The notes under the pieces are model-generated. The model saw nothing but the letters and a program-made list of their open reading frames with translations, was not told where the DNA came from and ran no database searches. A program made the translations under genes and the position numbers. Shown here one piece after another: positions 27,830 through 36,420 of a DNA stretch of 64,000 nt (the stretch's first letter is position 1; each line of letters starts with the position of its first letter). The stretch is taken from the NCBI GenBank assembly GCA_009740415.1, contig WOYE01000009.1, positions 1,240,001 through 1,304,000 of the forward strand. Reading direction: 5' to 3'. This stretch comes from Planococcaceae bacterium Storch 2/2-2. Its GTDB lineage: Bacteria > Bacillota > Bacilli > Bacillales_A > Planococcaceae.

Positions 27830-28789
27830 CTATTTTAAATCGTGTGAAGATTGCTTTCGCAAGTTGCTTCCTCTCAATTCGTACGGAATGCTAATCGTTT
27901 CGATCCGTTGCATAATCCGAGCAGCTTTCATCTCTTCTTGTTCACCTCGCTGCGAATACGTCAAATGGTGCTTCAATTCCGACCAGCCGAAGTTTGACGT
28001 GAAAAATGTAGGGAGCTGCTCAGCCATTCGATATTGTAAAATCGTCCCTAGCACTTCATCACGTGTCCATGCGCTCATCGATTCCGCACCGATGTCATCG
28101 AGCATGAGCACTTGTGCTCGTTTCACGTATTCGAGTTTTTCGTTCAACGTATGGTCTTGAATCGACTGCTTCATCTCGCGTAAAAACTCGGGGACGTACA
28201 CGATGACCGTTTGAATATGACGGTCGGCGAGTTCATTCGCAATCGCTCCTAAAATGTACGATTTCCCAACGCCGAACGGACCGTGGATGTAAATTCCTTT
28301 CGTCGGTAACTTTCCCGTCTTGTCGTAATGACTTAAAAAAGAATCCGCCGCTTCTAATAAAGCGACTCTCGACGTATCGCCATCAACGAACGTATTCGAC
28401 AAGTTTGCACGCAACACGTCTTTCGGCATGTACATACTCGAAATCATCCGCTCTGTCTCTTTTCGCTGTTCTTCTTTTTGACGGCTCGGGCATTTTTTAT
28501 AATGGAGATCGATCGTATCGTTTGAAACGATCAACTCCGGTTCTAGTCCTTTGACGACGTTCACACATTGCTCTACGTTCGGACAACGATCGCAATTGTG
28601 CGACGCCTGCGTATATTCGTACAATTTCATGACGCTGCGATCGATCGCTTCGTCGTCCAACTGTGGATGCTCTTCTAAAAAAGCGCGCACTTTTGAATGG
28701 GCGAGCACTTCCTTACGGATCCGGTCGTATCGTTCTTTAAAAGTCGGTTGCTTCGTTAGTTTATGCAACGATTGATTAATCGGTCTCAT
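27830..28789 (-). CDS. dnaI: primosomal protein DnaI (helicase loader)
   Basis: AAA+ loader of the replicative helicase, 319 residues. N-terminal zinc-binding region with Cys66, Cys69, Cys75 and Cys100 (CDRCPNVEQC and KKC), AAA+ domain with Walker A GPFGVGKS (170-177) and Walker B VLMLDDIGAE. The ATG at 28789 follows GGGAGAGG and overlaps dnaB by 14 bases; the longer frame to 28804 is not needed. Works with DnaB and DnaD at oriC and restart forks. Confidence 0.94.
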   Translation of the reverse strand: MRPINQSLHKLTKQPTFKERYDRIRKEVLAHSKVRAFLEEHPQLDDEAIDRSVMKLYEYTQASHNCDRCPNVEQCVNVVKGLEPELIVSNDTIDLHYKKCPSRQKEEQRKETERMISSMYMPKDVLRANLSNTFVDGDTSRVALLEAADSFLSHYDKTGKLPTKGIYIHGPFGVGKSYILGAIANELADRHIQTVIVYVPEFLREMKQSIQDHTLNEKLEYVKRAQVLMLDDIGAESMSAWTRDEVLGTILQYRMAEQLPTFFTSNFGWSELKHHLTYSQRGEQEEMKAARIMQRIETISIPYELRGSNLRKQSSHDLK

Positions 28790-30167
28790 CAGCCTCTCCC
28801 CCATTTTCCTGAATGCCGAAACGCTCTTTCAAGCGACGCTTTCGCTCCTCAATTTCTGGATCGACGACGTGTTCGTCTTCCGTTCGTTTCTCTTCTTCTT
28901 CCTTACTTTCTTCTTCGCTAAACCATTCCGGTAACTTTTCAACACGGGTCGGCTGGCGATAAAACGGTGTTTTTCTCTTTTTCTTCTCTTCTTTACTTTT
29001 TTCAAACTGTTCTTTTTCTTGTTTCGATAAAAGCATCGCATCTTTTACCGTCTTCACACCTTTATTCGCCCATTGCGTAGCGATCGTTTCAGCGAATCCA
29101 CGCGTAATTTTTCCGTTATTTTGCAAATGCAAATAGTGGAACAACACGTTGATGATCGGTGCTGGAAACTCATGTACGTTCATTAAGTCATCCGCTAATT
29201 TTAACGTCGTTAACGTCGGTTCTTTTCCACCGGATAAGTCAATTAACAGTTCGCGAGGAGAAACGCGTTCAAAATATTGAACGATCGTCTCTTGTTCACT
29301 CGGCTTTTCTGTCGTCGACGGATCACTTCCCTCGTATTTCGGAACGAGTGTCGGAACCGTCGTCGAACGATTGAGTTTGTAAAACTCGACCGCTGCTTTC
29401 CGTAATTGTTCGTCGGTAAAGTCTTCGCCATACTGGTTCATCGCAATTAAAACGACATCAGCCATTTCGATCGGACTCAAATCGTATAAAAACGATAAAC
29501 GTGCGATGAGCGATTTCGATAACCGTTCAAATTGACGTTCTGAAAAAAGTTGTTTCGACAAACTATCTCTCATGAGCTGGAAGTCGAACTGTTTCAGCGG
29601 AATCGTCAACGGTCGCACTTGTTCATAACACTCTAACATGTCATCTTCTTCTAAAGGCGGACTATCTTTTTGACTCATCGGAGTAAAGACGTCCGTAAAC
29701 GTTCGAGTGACATTCGTGAACGTATCGAGCGGCGGCCGTTTCAAAACGAATTGGTCACGTAGCTCTCGGTATCCGTTCTCTCCGACTCGACTTAATAAAA
29801 AGGTCGACAATAAAGGGTCTTCAAAAAAAGTAGCCGGAGCGACAGGAGGCTGCATGACGTATAAAAACGAACGTCCTTCTGCTTCTTTTCGCTCATACGC
29901 CATCATTAAACCGATCGCCTCTAACGTAATGCGCCATTCGAATATTTTTTCTAAAGAAACCCCATAAAAGTTCATTAAATAGTAATGGGTTTTCGTCCAC
30001 TGCACATCTCGCTCATGAAAAGTGAAAAGCGACAGATACAAACTTGTCGCTTCAATCCCTATGAGTGGCTGATACAAACTGACGATGATTTGTTGATCCG
30101 TCATCGTCAACGGACGAATCGTTTGAACAGCAAACCGATCCATCGGTTCAATTTCATGCAATCTCAT
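28776..30167 (-). CDS. dnaB: replication initiation and membrane attachment protein DnaB
   Basis: 463 residues, the Firmicutes primosome protein DnaB (not the helicase DnaB of E. coli). The N-terminal winged-helix region (MTDQQIIVSLYQPLIGIEATSLYLSLF) and the DnaB_2/DnaD-type C-terminal region (PRELLIDLSGG) are recognisable; the last 80 residues are highly charged and likely disordered. AAGGTGAGG upstream of the ATG. It sits between nrdR and dnaI in one operon, with an 11-base gap to nrdR. Confidence 0.92.
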   Translation of the reverse strand: MRLHEIEPMDRFAVQTIRPLTMTDQQIIVSLYQPLIGIEATSLYLSLFTFHERDVQWTKTHYYLMNFYGVSLEKIFEWRITLEAIGLMMAYERKEAEGRSFLYVMQPPVAPATFFEDPLLSTFLLSRVGENGYRELRDQFVLKRPPLDTFTNVTRTFTDVFTPMSQKDSPPLEEDDMLECYEQVRPLTIPLKQFDFQLMRDSLSKQLFSERQFERLSKSLIARLSFLYDLSPIEMADVVLIAMNQYGEDFTDEQLRKAAVEFYKLNRSTTVPTLVPKYEGSDPSTTEKPSEQETIVQYFERVSPRELLIDLSGGKEPTLTTLKLADDLMNVHEFPAPIINVLFHYLHLQNNGKITRGFAETIATQWANKGVKTVKDAMLLSKQEKEQFEKSKEEKKKRKTPFYRQPTRVEKLPEWFSEEESKEEEEKRTEDEHVVDPEIEERKRRLKERFGIQENGGEADETD

Positions 30168-30178
30168 CGTTCCTCACC

Positions 30179-30646
30179 TTATGATGATTCATCATTTTTA
30201 TTTTTTAGTTTTTTCAGTTCGTCGATGAATACGTTGATATCTTTATATTGACGGTAAACGGAAGCGAAACGGACGTAAGCTACTTCATCAATCTTCGCTA
30301 ATTTTTCCATCACCATTTCACCGAGTTCACTCGATTCAATTTCAACGACGCTATTTCTTCGAAGGTCTTTTTCGATCGTATAAACGATGTTTTTTAATTC
30401 ATCGACGGGGACTGCGCGCTTTTCACAGGCACGAACGAGTCCGCGTAACAATTTCTCATCGTTAAACTCTTCCTTTGAACCGTCTTTTTTCGAGACGATC
30501 AACGGAATTTGCTCAATTTTTTCAAATGTCGTAAAACGAAAACGACAACTTTCACATTCACGACGACGGCGAATCGATCGATTTTCTTCTGCCGGCCGCG
30601 AATCAACGACTCTCGTGCCATTGTGCTGACATGCTGGACAAATCAT
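30179..30646 (-). CDS. nrdR: transcriptional repressor NrdR
   Basis: 155 residues. Zinc ribbon with Cys3, Cys6, Cys31 and Cys34 ([17 protein letters not shown], [15 protein letters not shown]) and an ATP-cone domain ([14 protein letters not shown]). Represses ribonucleotide reductase genes according to ATP/dATP. The frame extends upstream to 30682, but GGAGG lies 8-9 bases before the ATG at 30646. No nrd gene or clear NrdR-box pair was seen in the window. Confidence 0.97.
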   Translation of the reverse strand: MICPACQHNGTRVVDSRPAEENRSIRRRRECESCRFRFTTFEKIEQIPLIVSKKDGSKEEFNDEKLLRGLVRACEKRAVPVDELKNIVYTIEKDLRRNSVVEIESSELGEMVMEKLAKIDEVAYVRFASVYRQYKDINVFIDELKKLKNKNDESS

Positions 30647-30736
30647 AAGCGCACCCTCCGGTTTCTCTTTGTATGCATTCATTATAACAGATAATGAACT
30701 TGATTGAAAAATGAACAGTCATTCTAGAAAATGGGT

Positions 30737-30984
30737 CTCTACGTTAAAATGGAATCAACTCTTTCAAAACATGTCTAGGAAAGCGACATGTGCTCATCAT
30801 GCGGTTATGGAAAACTTCTTTTTAAATTCTGAAAGGTGTTGCGGTAAGCCGCTGGCGACATCTGAAGATTTTAAAAAAGATTGAATCGTAGATGGATGAT
30901 TACAACTACGATCGAATCAAAACAACCGCAATTGGTCTAGGTCCGATTCAATATCGAACTCAAACTAAAAACATCCAACACTAA
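30737..30984 (+). pseudogene. IS3-family transposase C-terminal remnant
   Basis: Translation from 30737 gives WNQLFQNMSRKATCAHHAVMENFF up to KKD and a stop at 30882; shifting frame there gives IES-stop-MDDYNYDRIKTTAIGLGPIQYRTQ. Together these match the end of IS3-family OrfB integrases (MSRKxxCxDNAxMENFFxxLKSE, then YNxxRIKxxLxGLSPxQYR). A frameshift near 30880 and a stop at 30889 kill it; the last catalytic glutamate of the DDE triad would be in MENFF. Only the 3' end survives. The sequence just after it, AACTTTTTAGGGTCACTACC (30973-30992), resembles the right end of such elements. No left end was found. Confidence 0.85.
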
Positions 30985-31037
30985 CTTTTTAGGGTCACTA
31001 CCTATTGTACGAAAACTCCAACAACGATTATAAAACT

Positions 31038-31080
31038 AAAAAAAGAGCTTCTACCTTCTATGAAAAGAAGGTAAAAGCTC
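31038..31080 (-). terminator. terminator after gapB
   Basis: An imperfect but long stem (31045-31060 with 31065-31080) precedes seven U residues on the minus strand. Confidence 0.85.
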
Positions 31081-31099
31081 TCGATCATGCATGTACGAA

Positions 31100-32110
31100 T
31101 TATTTGTTTAATTCATGAGCAACTTTCTGTGCGAGTTGTACAACACGTGCAGAATAGCCCCATTCGTTATCGTACCAAGCGAGTACTTTTACTTTACGGT
31201 CGCCCATTACGATCGTTGACAATGCGTCAACTGTCGCTGATACCGTTGTCGTATTGAAGTCTGTCGATACGAGTGGTTCTGTCGTATACTCGATAATTCC
31301 TTTCATCGCACCTTCTGAAGCTTGTTTGAATGCTTCGTTCACTTTTTCAACCGTTACATCTTCGTTTAAGTCAACGACGAGGTCAACGAGTGAAACGTTC
31401 GGTGTAGGAACACGTAACGCCATTCCGTGTAACTTTCCTTTTAATTCAGGAAGTACGAGCGATAACGCTTTCGCTGCTCCTGTTGATGTTGGGATGATCG
31501 ATTGCGCACAAGCACGCGCACGACGTAAGTCTTTATGCGGGTTGTCCAAGTTTTTCTGGTCGTTCGTATACGCGTGAACAGTCGTCATTAAGCCGTTGTC
31601 AATTCCGAACGTATCGTTCAATACTTTAGCAACCGGCGCTAAACAGTTCGTCGTACAGCTTGCGTTTGAAATGATGTCGTGTTTTTCAATGTCTAATTTA
31701 TCATCGTTAACGCCGAGTACAATCGTAATGTCTTCATCTTTCGCTGGTGCTGAGATGATCACTTTTTTCGCTCCTGCGTCTAAATGTTTTGAAGCGCCTG
31801 CACGGTTGTTGAATGCTCCTGTCGCTTCGATGACGATATCAACACCGAGTTCTTTCCATGGCAAGTTCGCTGGGTTGCGGTCCGCTACTAATTGGACGCG
31901 TTGTCCATCGACGATCAATGCGTCTTTCTCTGCAATGACTTCACCATCGTATGGCCCGTGTACTGTGTCATACTTTACTAAGTGCGCTAATGTCTCTGCT
32001 GGGTAACTCGCATTAATAGCGACGACTTGTAAATCGTCTGCCTTCATCATTTGGCGGAATGCCATCCGTCCAATACGTCCAAATCCGTTAATTGCTACCG
32101 AAGTTGTCAT
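31100..32110 (-). CDS. gapB: glyceraldehyde-3-phosphate dehydrogenase, GapB type
   Basis: 336 residues. Nucleotide-binding GFGRIGRMAFR, catalytic cysteine in SNASCTTNC (about residue 152), and the end WYDNEWGYSARVV. The INAS sequence after the second beta strand replaces the ND found in glycolytic GapA, and the NNPHKDLRRARACAQSIIPT region matches GapB, so NADP use and a gluconeogenic role are likely. Position next to coaE/mutM/polA is that of Bacillus gapB. AGGAGG precedes the ATG. A minus-strand extended -10 (TGCTATACT, about 32163-32171) may be its promoter. Confidence 0.93.
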   Translation of the reverse strand: MTTSVAINGFGRIGRMAFRQMMKADDLQVVAINASYPAETLAHLVKYDTVHGPYDGEVIAEKDALIVDGQRVQLVADRNPANLPWKELGVDIVIEATGAFNNRAGASKHLDAGAKKVIISAPAKDEDITIVLGVNDDKLDIEKHDIISNASCTTNCLAPVAKVLNDTFGIDNGLMTTVHAYTNDQKNLDNPHKDLRRARACAQSIIPTSTGAAKALSLVLPELKGKLHGMALRVPTPNVSLVDLVVDLNEDVTVEKVNEAFKQASEGAMKGIIEYTTEPLVSTDFNTTTVSATVDALSTIVMGDRKVKVLAWYDNEWGYSARVVQLAQKVAHELNK

Positions 32111-32229
32111 GTATTAAATCCTCCTGCATGTATGTTATACTATTTTGTTTTTTTCGTTGATTAGTATAGCATATTATTTTATAAAAGGCGAAATAAATTC
32201 TGTTTTTTTACGGCTTTTGTCAACCGCCG

Positions 32230-32832
32230 TCACTTTTCAGTCATGAACTGCCATTTTTCAATGATTTGTGATACTTGTCGATCCGTTTCTTCCAATGTGC
32301 CATCATTATCGATGACGTCATGTGCGCGCTTCGCTTTTTCAGCAACTGGCCATTGAGAAGCGATCCGTGCACGAGCTTCTTCTTCGGTTAAATCGTTACG
32401 CGCCATGAGACGTTTCAACTGAGTCGATTCGGAAACGGTGACGACGACGATGCGATCGACCGTCTGTTCCAAGTCATTTTCAAAAAGAAGTGGGATGTCC
32501 ATCATGACGATCGGTGCGCCTTTCTCGAGCCACTCTCTTTTTTTCATCTCCATCGCTTCTCGAATCGCTGGATGCATAATTTCATTCAATACTTTTCGTT
32601 CGTCGTCGTTCGTGAAAATACGAGCGCCGAGCGCTTGGCGGTCCAGCGTACCATCGTCATGCAATATCGACGGACCGAACGCTTCCTCAATTTTGCGCAA
32701 AGCAGGCTGCCCCTTTTCGACGACGACACGCGCTGCGACGTCCGCGTCGACGACTGGAATGCCTCTTTTTTCAAATGCACGAGCGACTGTACTTTTCCCT
32801 GTTGCAATACTACCTGTCAATCCGACAATCAT
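32230..32832 (-). CDS. coaE: dephospho-CoA kinase
   Basis: 200 residues, last step of CoA synthesis. P-loop GLTGSIATGKST at the N-terminus, VVDADVAAR, and the lid region (QLKRLMARNDLTEEEARARIASQ) are typical. 9 bases after mutM, so part of the polA-mutM-coaE unit. Confidence 0.95.
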   Translation of the reverse strand: MIVGLTGSIATGKSTVARAFEKRGIPVVDADVAARVVVEKGQPALRKIEEAFGPSILHDDGTLDRQALGARIFTNDDERKVLNEIMHPAIREAMEMKKREWLEKGAPIVMMDIPLLFENDLEQTVDRIVVVTVSESTQLKRLMARNDLTEEEARARIASQWPVAEKAKRAHDVIDNDGTLEETDRQVSQIIEKWQFMTEK

Positions 32833-32841
32833 TCATTTCAC

Positions 32842-33708
32842 CTACTTTTGGCACGACGGACAATACGTCGACGTGCGATTATTGATCGACATGCTCCGCG
32901 TCGGGCGAAGACATACGGGACACGTTTTCTTTTTATACATTTGATGAAAATGTTGCATCTCGCCCGTCTCACCGTTTCCACGTTGGTAATCCGAGATCGT
33001 ACTTCCTCCACGGTCGATGCTTTCTTGCAAAATCGTTACGATTTCTCGAAAGAGCGCTCGTTGCTCCGCTTCTGAGATACGGCTCGTCGTCCGATTCGGG
33101 TGAATTCGGCGACGGAACAACGCTTCCGTCGCGTAAATGTTTCCGCAACCTGAGACGACCGTTCCGTCCATAATGACGGTTTTGATCGGTTTTTCTTTCC
33201 AACGATCGCTCGCCGCTTGCTCGATAAAATATTGTTCCGCACGTTCATCGAACGGTTCCGGGGCAAGTTTCAATAACGGTGGATAATCGGATTCTTCCTG
33301 TAGGAGACGCAATTCACCGAACCTTCGAATGTCGGAATAAATCAATTGACGGCCGTCTTCTAAATGAAAAATGGCGTGCGCATGTTTTCGATATTTTTCT
33401 TCTGTAATCGACTCGACGGAGTCGACGACGAACCACGCACCTGTCATCCCTAAATGGTTGACGAGCAATTGTTCTCCGTCATCGAGAGTGAAATAAATGT
33501 ATTTGCTTTTTCTCTCGAGAGCGCTGATCGTACGACCGCGCATCGACTCGATAAAATCGTCGACCGCTCGGCCTTTAATGATCGCTTCGCGTCCGCGTGC
33601 TTTCGATTCGGTTACGACGTCGGAAATGTCGACGGACTGAATCGTTTGACCTGGAACGTCTTTTTTAAGCTCTCGAACGACGAGTTCTACTTCTGGTAAT
33701 TCTGGCAT
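32842..33708 (-). CDS. mutM: bifunctional DNA-formamidopyrimidine glycosylase/AP lyase
   Basis: 288 residues, removes 8-oxoguanine and FaPy lesions. Catalytic N-terminus MPELPEVE (Pro2, Glu3), conserved Lys in ALERKSKYIYF, helix-two-turn-helix region, and a C-terminal zinc finger CPVC...CPSC with the QRGNGETG loop nearby. GGAGG 7 bases before the ATG; 12 bases after polA. Confidence 0.97.
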   Translation of the reverse strand: MPELPEVELVVRELKKDVPGQTIQSVDISDVVTESKARGREAIIKGRAVDDFIESMRGRTISALERKSKYIYFTLDDGEQLLVNHLGMTGAWFVVDSVESITEEKYRKHAHAIFHLEDGRQLIYSDIRRFGELRLLQEESDYPPLLKLAPEPFDERAEQYFIEQAASDRWKEKPIKTVIMDGTVVSGCGNIYATEALFRRRIHPNRTTSRISEAEQRALFREIVTILQESIDRGGSTISDYQRGNGETGEMQHFHQMYKKKTCPVCLRPTRSMSINNRTSTYCPSCQK

Positions 33709-33720
33709 CGTTTTTCCTCC

Positions 33721-36333
33721 TTACACGTCGTACCAAGACGTACCGACATTCGCATCGACACGTAGTGGAACGTCGAGTGCCATCGTTTCTTCCATCACTT
33801 GTGGAACGAGTTGTCGCATCGTTTCAATTTCGTCTTCCGGCACTTCAAAGATGAGTTCGTCATGCACTTGCAATAAAAGTCGTGAACGTAAGTTACGTTC
33901 TTCCATCGCACGCTTCATATCGATCATCGCTTTTTTAATAATGTCGGCAGCACTTCCTTGAATCGGCGTGTTGATCGCCGTTCGCTCACCGAAACTGCGC
34001 ACGTTAAAGTTTCGATCGTTCAATTCAGGCAAGTAACGACGACGGTGCATTAATGTTGTGACGTATCCATCTTTTTTCGCTTGCTTCACGACATCCTCCA
34101 TGAACTGCTTCACACCTGGGAACGTTTCAAAATACGTATCGATGAACTGTTTCGCTTTGTAGCGAGAAATGCCTAAGTTTTGAGACAATCCGTAATCGCT
34201 AATGCCGTAAATGATTCCGAAGTTAACCGCTTTTGCAGAACGTCTCATATTCGACGTCACTTCTTCGCGCGAAACACCGAATACGCTCATCGCTGTTTCC
34301 GTATGAATGTCCGCTCCTCGTCGGAACGCTTCGACGAGCTTTTCATCTTGTGAAATGTGTGCCATAATACGCAACTCGATTTGAGAATAGTCGGCTGCTA
34401 ACAGTTGCCATCCTTCTTCTGACGGAACGAACGCTTTTCGAATGTTGCGACCTTCTTCTAAACGGATCGGAATGTTTTGCAAGTTCGGATTCACGGAACT
34501 TAAACGTCCCGTCTGTGTTAACGCTTGTTGGAAACGCGTATGAATCTTGCCATCTGAATGAATTTCTTTTTCTAACCCTTCGACGTACGTCGAGTTCAAT
34601 TTTCCGAGCTGGCGGTAAAGCAAAATGTGCGAAATGATCGGGTGTTCACTTTCTAACTTTTCAAGCACATCTGCCGCTGTCGAATAACCGGTTTTCGTCT
34701 TTTTAATCGGCGTTAATCCGAGGTCTTCAAATAGGACGACACTCAACTGTTTCGGCGAATTAATATTGAACGGCTCACCTGCTAATTCATAAATCGTCGC
34801 CTCCAACGTTTCAAGACGTGCACGTAAATCGATACCGAGTTCTTGCAATACGTTGCGATCGACTTCGATTCCTGTCGTTTCCATATCGCTCAAAATAAGA
34901 GCGAGCGGAATTTCAATATCATTCAACAGTTCCAATTGTTCGTTTTCTTTCATCGATTCGATCAATTGCGGACGGAGTTCATGCACCGCTTCCACTTTCG
35001 TCGCCGCGTGTTCAGCGATTCGTTCGAGAGCTGGTACTTTTTTCTTCGCACCTTTTCCGTAAACGTTGTCATCACTCGCAACGTAGTTCAATCCGTAATG
35101 CGAAGCGATCGCTTCGATCGATCCGTGTGTCACGCTCGCATCGTCGATGTATGCTGCTAATGTTAAATCGAAATCAAACCCTGACACCGACACACCGTAA
35201 CGTGCTAACCCGCCACGAATCGCTTTACTATCAGTCGCTTCTTTTACGACATCTTCTGATTCGAGCCACGTTTTCAGTCGTTCCGATGAACCGATCACTT
35301 CAGGTACGATGAACTGATTTCCTTCTTCCGTTCGAATGAGCAAACCGAAGACGTCTTCCGTTAAGTAGTTATCGTCCATATATTCCAAATGAACGGCCGC
35401 TCGTTCCGGCAATACGAGCGCTGACTCTTCCGTAACGATCGTCACGTTCCACTCGCGCTCTTCTACTTCTTCTTCAACGTTCAACTGTTTCAACAACGTA
35501 TTAAATTCATACTGTTTGAATTGCTCATAAAGCGCTTCTTCATCCGGCCCATTGTAGACGAGCTCGTCGACAGTTGGCTCGATCGGCGCAGACGTATGAA
35601 TCGTGACGAGTTGTTTACTTAAAAACGCTTGCTCTTCGTACGTCGTTAAATTTTCATTTAATTTTTTAGCCGTAATGTCATTCAAATGTTCGTAAACGCC
35701 TTCCATCGTGCCGTACTGTTTCAACAACTTGATCGCTGTTTTTTCTCCGACACCGGGCACGCCTGGAATGTTGTCAGATGGATCGCCCATCAAACCTTTC
35801 ATGTCGATAATTTGTTCCGGTGTTAAACCGTATTTCTCTTCGATATGGGCTGGCGTATATTTCTCCATATCTTTAATTCCTTTGCGCGTAATGTAGACCG
35901 TGACGCGATCCGTTACGAGCTGTGTCAAATCTTTATCTCCTGAAATGATGACAACTTCTAATTCATCGCTCGCCGCTTGGCTGAGCGTTCCGATAATGTC
36001 ATCCGCTTCGTACGACGGCAATTCGTACTGCTTGATTTGAAACGCATCGACAATTTCACGAATGATCGTAAATTGCTCACGCAACTCACTCGGTGTTTTG
36101 TCGCGTCCTCCTTTGTACGCCTCGTATGAATCGTGTCGGAACGTTTTTTTGCCCGCATCCCACGCGAGAAGCATATGGGTCGGCTTTTCATCTTTTAAAA
36201 TGTTTTGCAGCATCATCGTAAATCCGTACGCCGCATTCGTATGTTGACCTTTTTGGTTCGTCAATGGCGGAAGCGCAAAAAATGCGCGGTACGCCAAACT
36301 GTTTCCATCAATCAATACTAATTTTTTCTTCAA
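33721..36333 (-). CDS. polA: DNA polymerase I
   Basis: 870 residues: 5' nuclease domain (KKLVLIDGNSLAYRAFFALP, later VIISGDKDLTQLV), a 3'-5' exonuclease-like domain that has lost the D-x-E metal motif (VHLEYMDD), and the family A polymerase domain (LLAADYSQIELRIMAH, RRSAKAVNFGIIYGIS, QVHDELIFE). Fills Okazaki and repair gaps without proofreading, as in Bacillus. The frame opens at a GTG (36342) too close to GGAG; the TTG at 36333 has an 8-base spacing and gives the usual KKKLVLIDGN start. Confidence 0.96.
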   Translation of the reverse strand: MKKKLVLIDGNSLAYRAFFALPPLTNQKGQHTNAAYGFTMMLQNILKDEKPTHMLLAWDAGKKTFRHDSYEAYKGGRDKTPSELREQFTIIREIVDAFQIKQYELPSYEADDIIGTLSQAASDELEVVIISGDKDLTQLVTDRVTVYITRKGIKDMEKYTPAHIEEKYGLTPEQIIDMKGLMGDPSDNIPGVPGVGEKTAIKLLKQYGTMEGVYEHLNDITAKKLNENLTTYEEQAFLSKQLVTIHTSAPIEPTVDELVYNGPDEEALYEQFKQYEFNTLLKQLNVEEEVEEREWNVTIVTEESALVLPERAAVHLEYMDDNYLTEDVFGLLIRTEEGNQFIVPEVIGSSERLKTWLESEDVVKEATDSKAIRGGLARYGVSVSGFDFDLTLAAYIDDASVTHGSIEAIASHYGLNYVASDDNVYGKGAKKKVPALERIAEHAATKVEAVHELRPQLIESMKENEQLELLNDIEIPLALILSDMETTGIEVDRNVLQELGIDLRARLETLEATIYELAGEPFNINSPKQLSVVLFEDLGLTPIKKTKTGYSTAADVLEKLESEHPIISHILLYRQLGKLNSTYVEGLEKEIHSDGKIHTRFQQALTQTGRLSSVNPNLQNIPIRLEEGRNIRKAFVPSEEGWQLLAADYSQIELRIMAHISQDEKLVEAFRRGADIHTETAMSVFGVSREEVTSNMRRSAKAVNFGIIYGISDYGLSQNLGISRYKAKQFIDTYFETFPGVKQFMEDVVKQAKKDGYVTTLMHRRRYLPELNDRNFNVRSFGERTAINTPIQGSAADIIKKAMIDMKRAMEERNLRSRLLLQVHDELIFEVPEDEIETMRQLVPQVMEETMALDVPLRVDANVGTSWYDV

Positions 36334-36351
36334 TTCGTCCACTCCTTACGT

Positions 36352-36414
36352 CAAAAAACGTCATCCTATTCATAGTGTACCACGAGGTTCTATCGCGTAC
36401 ACGTCGGATGACGT
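36352..36414 (-). terminator. possible terminator between phoR and polA
   Basis: ACGTCATCC (36358-36366) pairs with 36406-36414, with a nested GTGTAC/GTACAC pairing inside, and six U residues follow on the minus strand. The 39-base loop also contains a TACACT that could act as a polA -10 element. Confidence 0.5.
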
Positions 36415-36420
36415 CTTCTA

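Noticed and set aside
30769-30881. Strong-looking hairpins in the nrdR-gapB gap as a structured RNA
   Set aside because: The region is explained by the IS3-family transposase remnant; the pairings are scattered and have no promoter or terminator pattern.
32438-33075. Overlapping plus-strand frames (168 and 167 codons) across coaE and mutM
   Set aside because: Both oppose well-conserved genes, overlap each other and have no recognisable motif.
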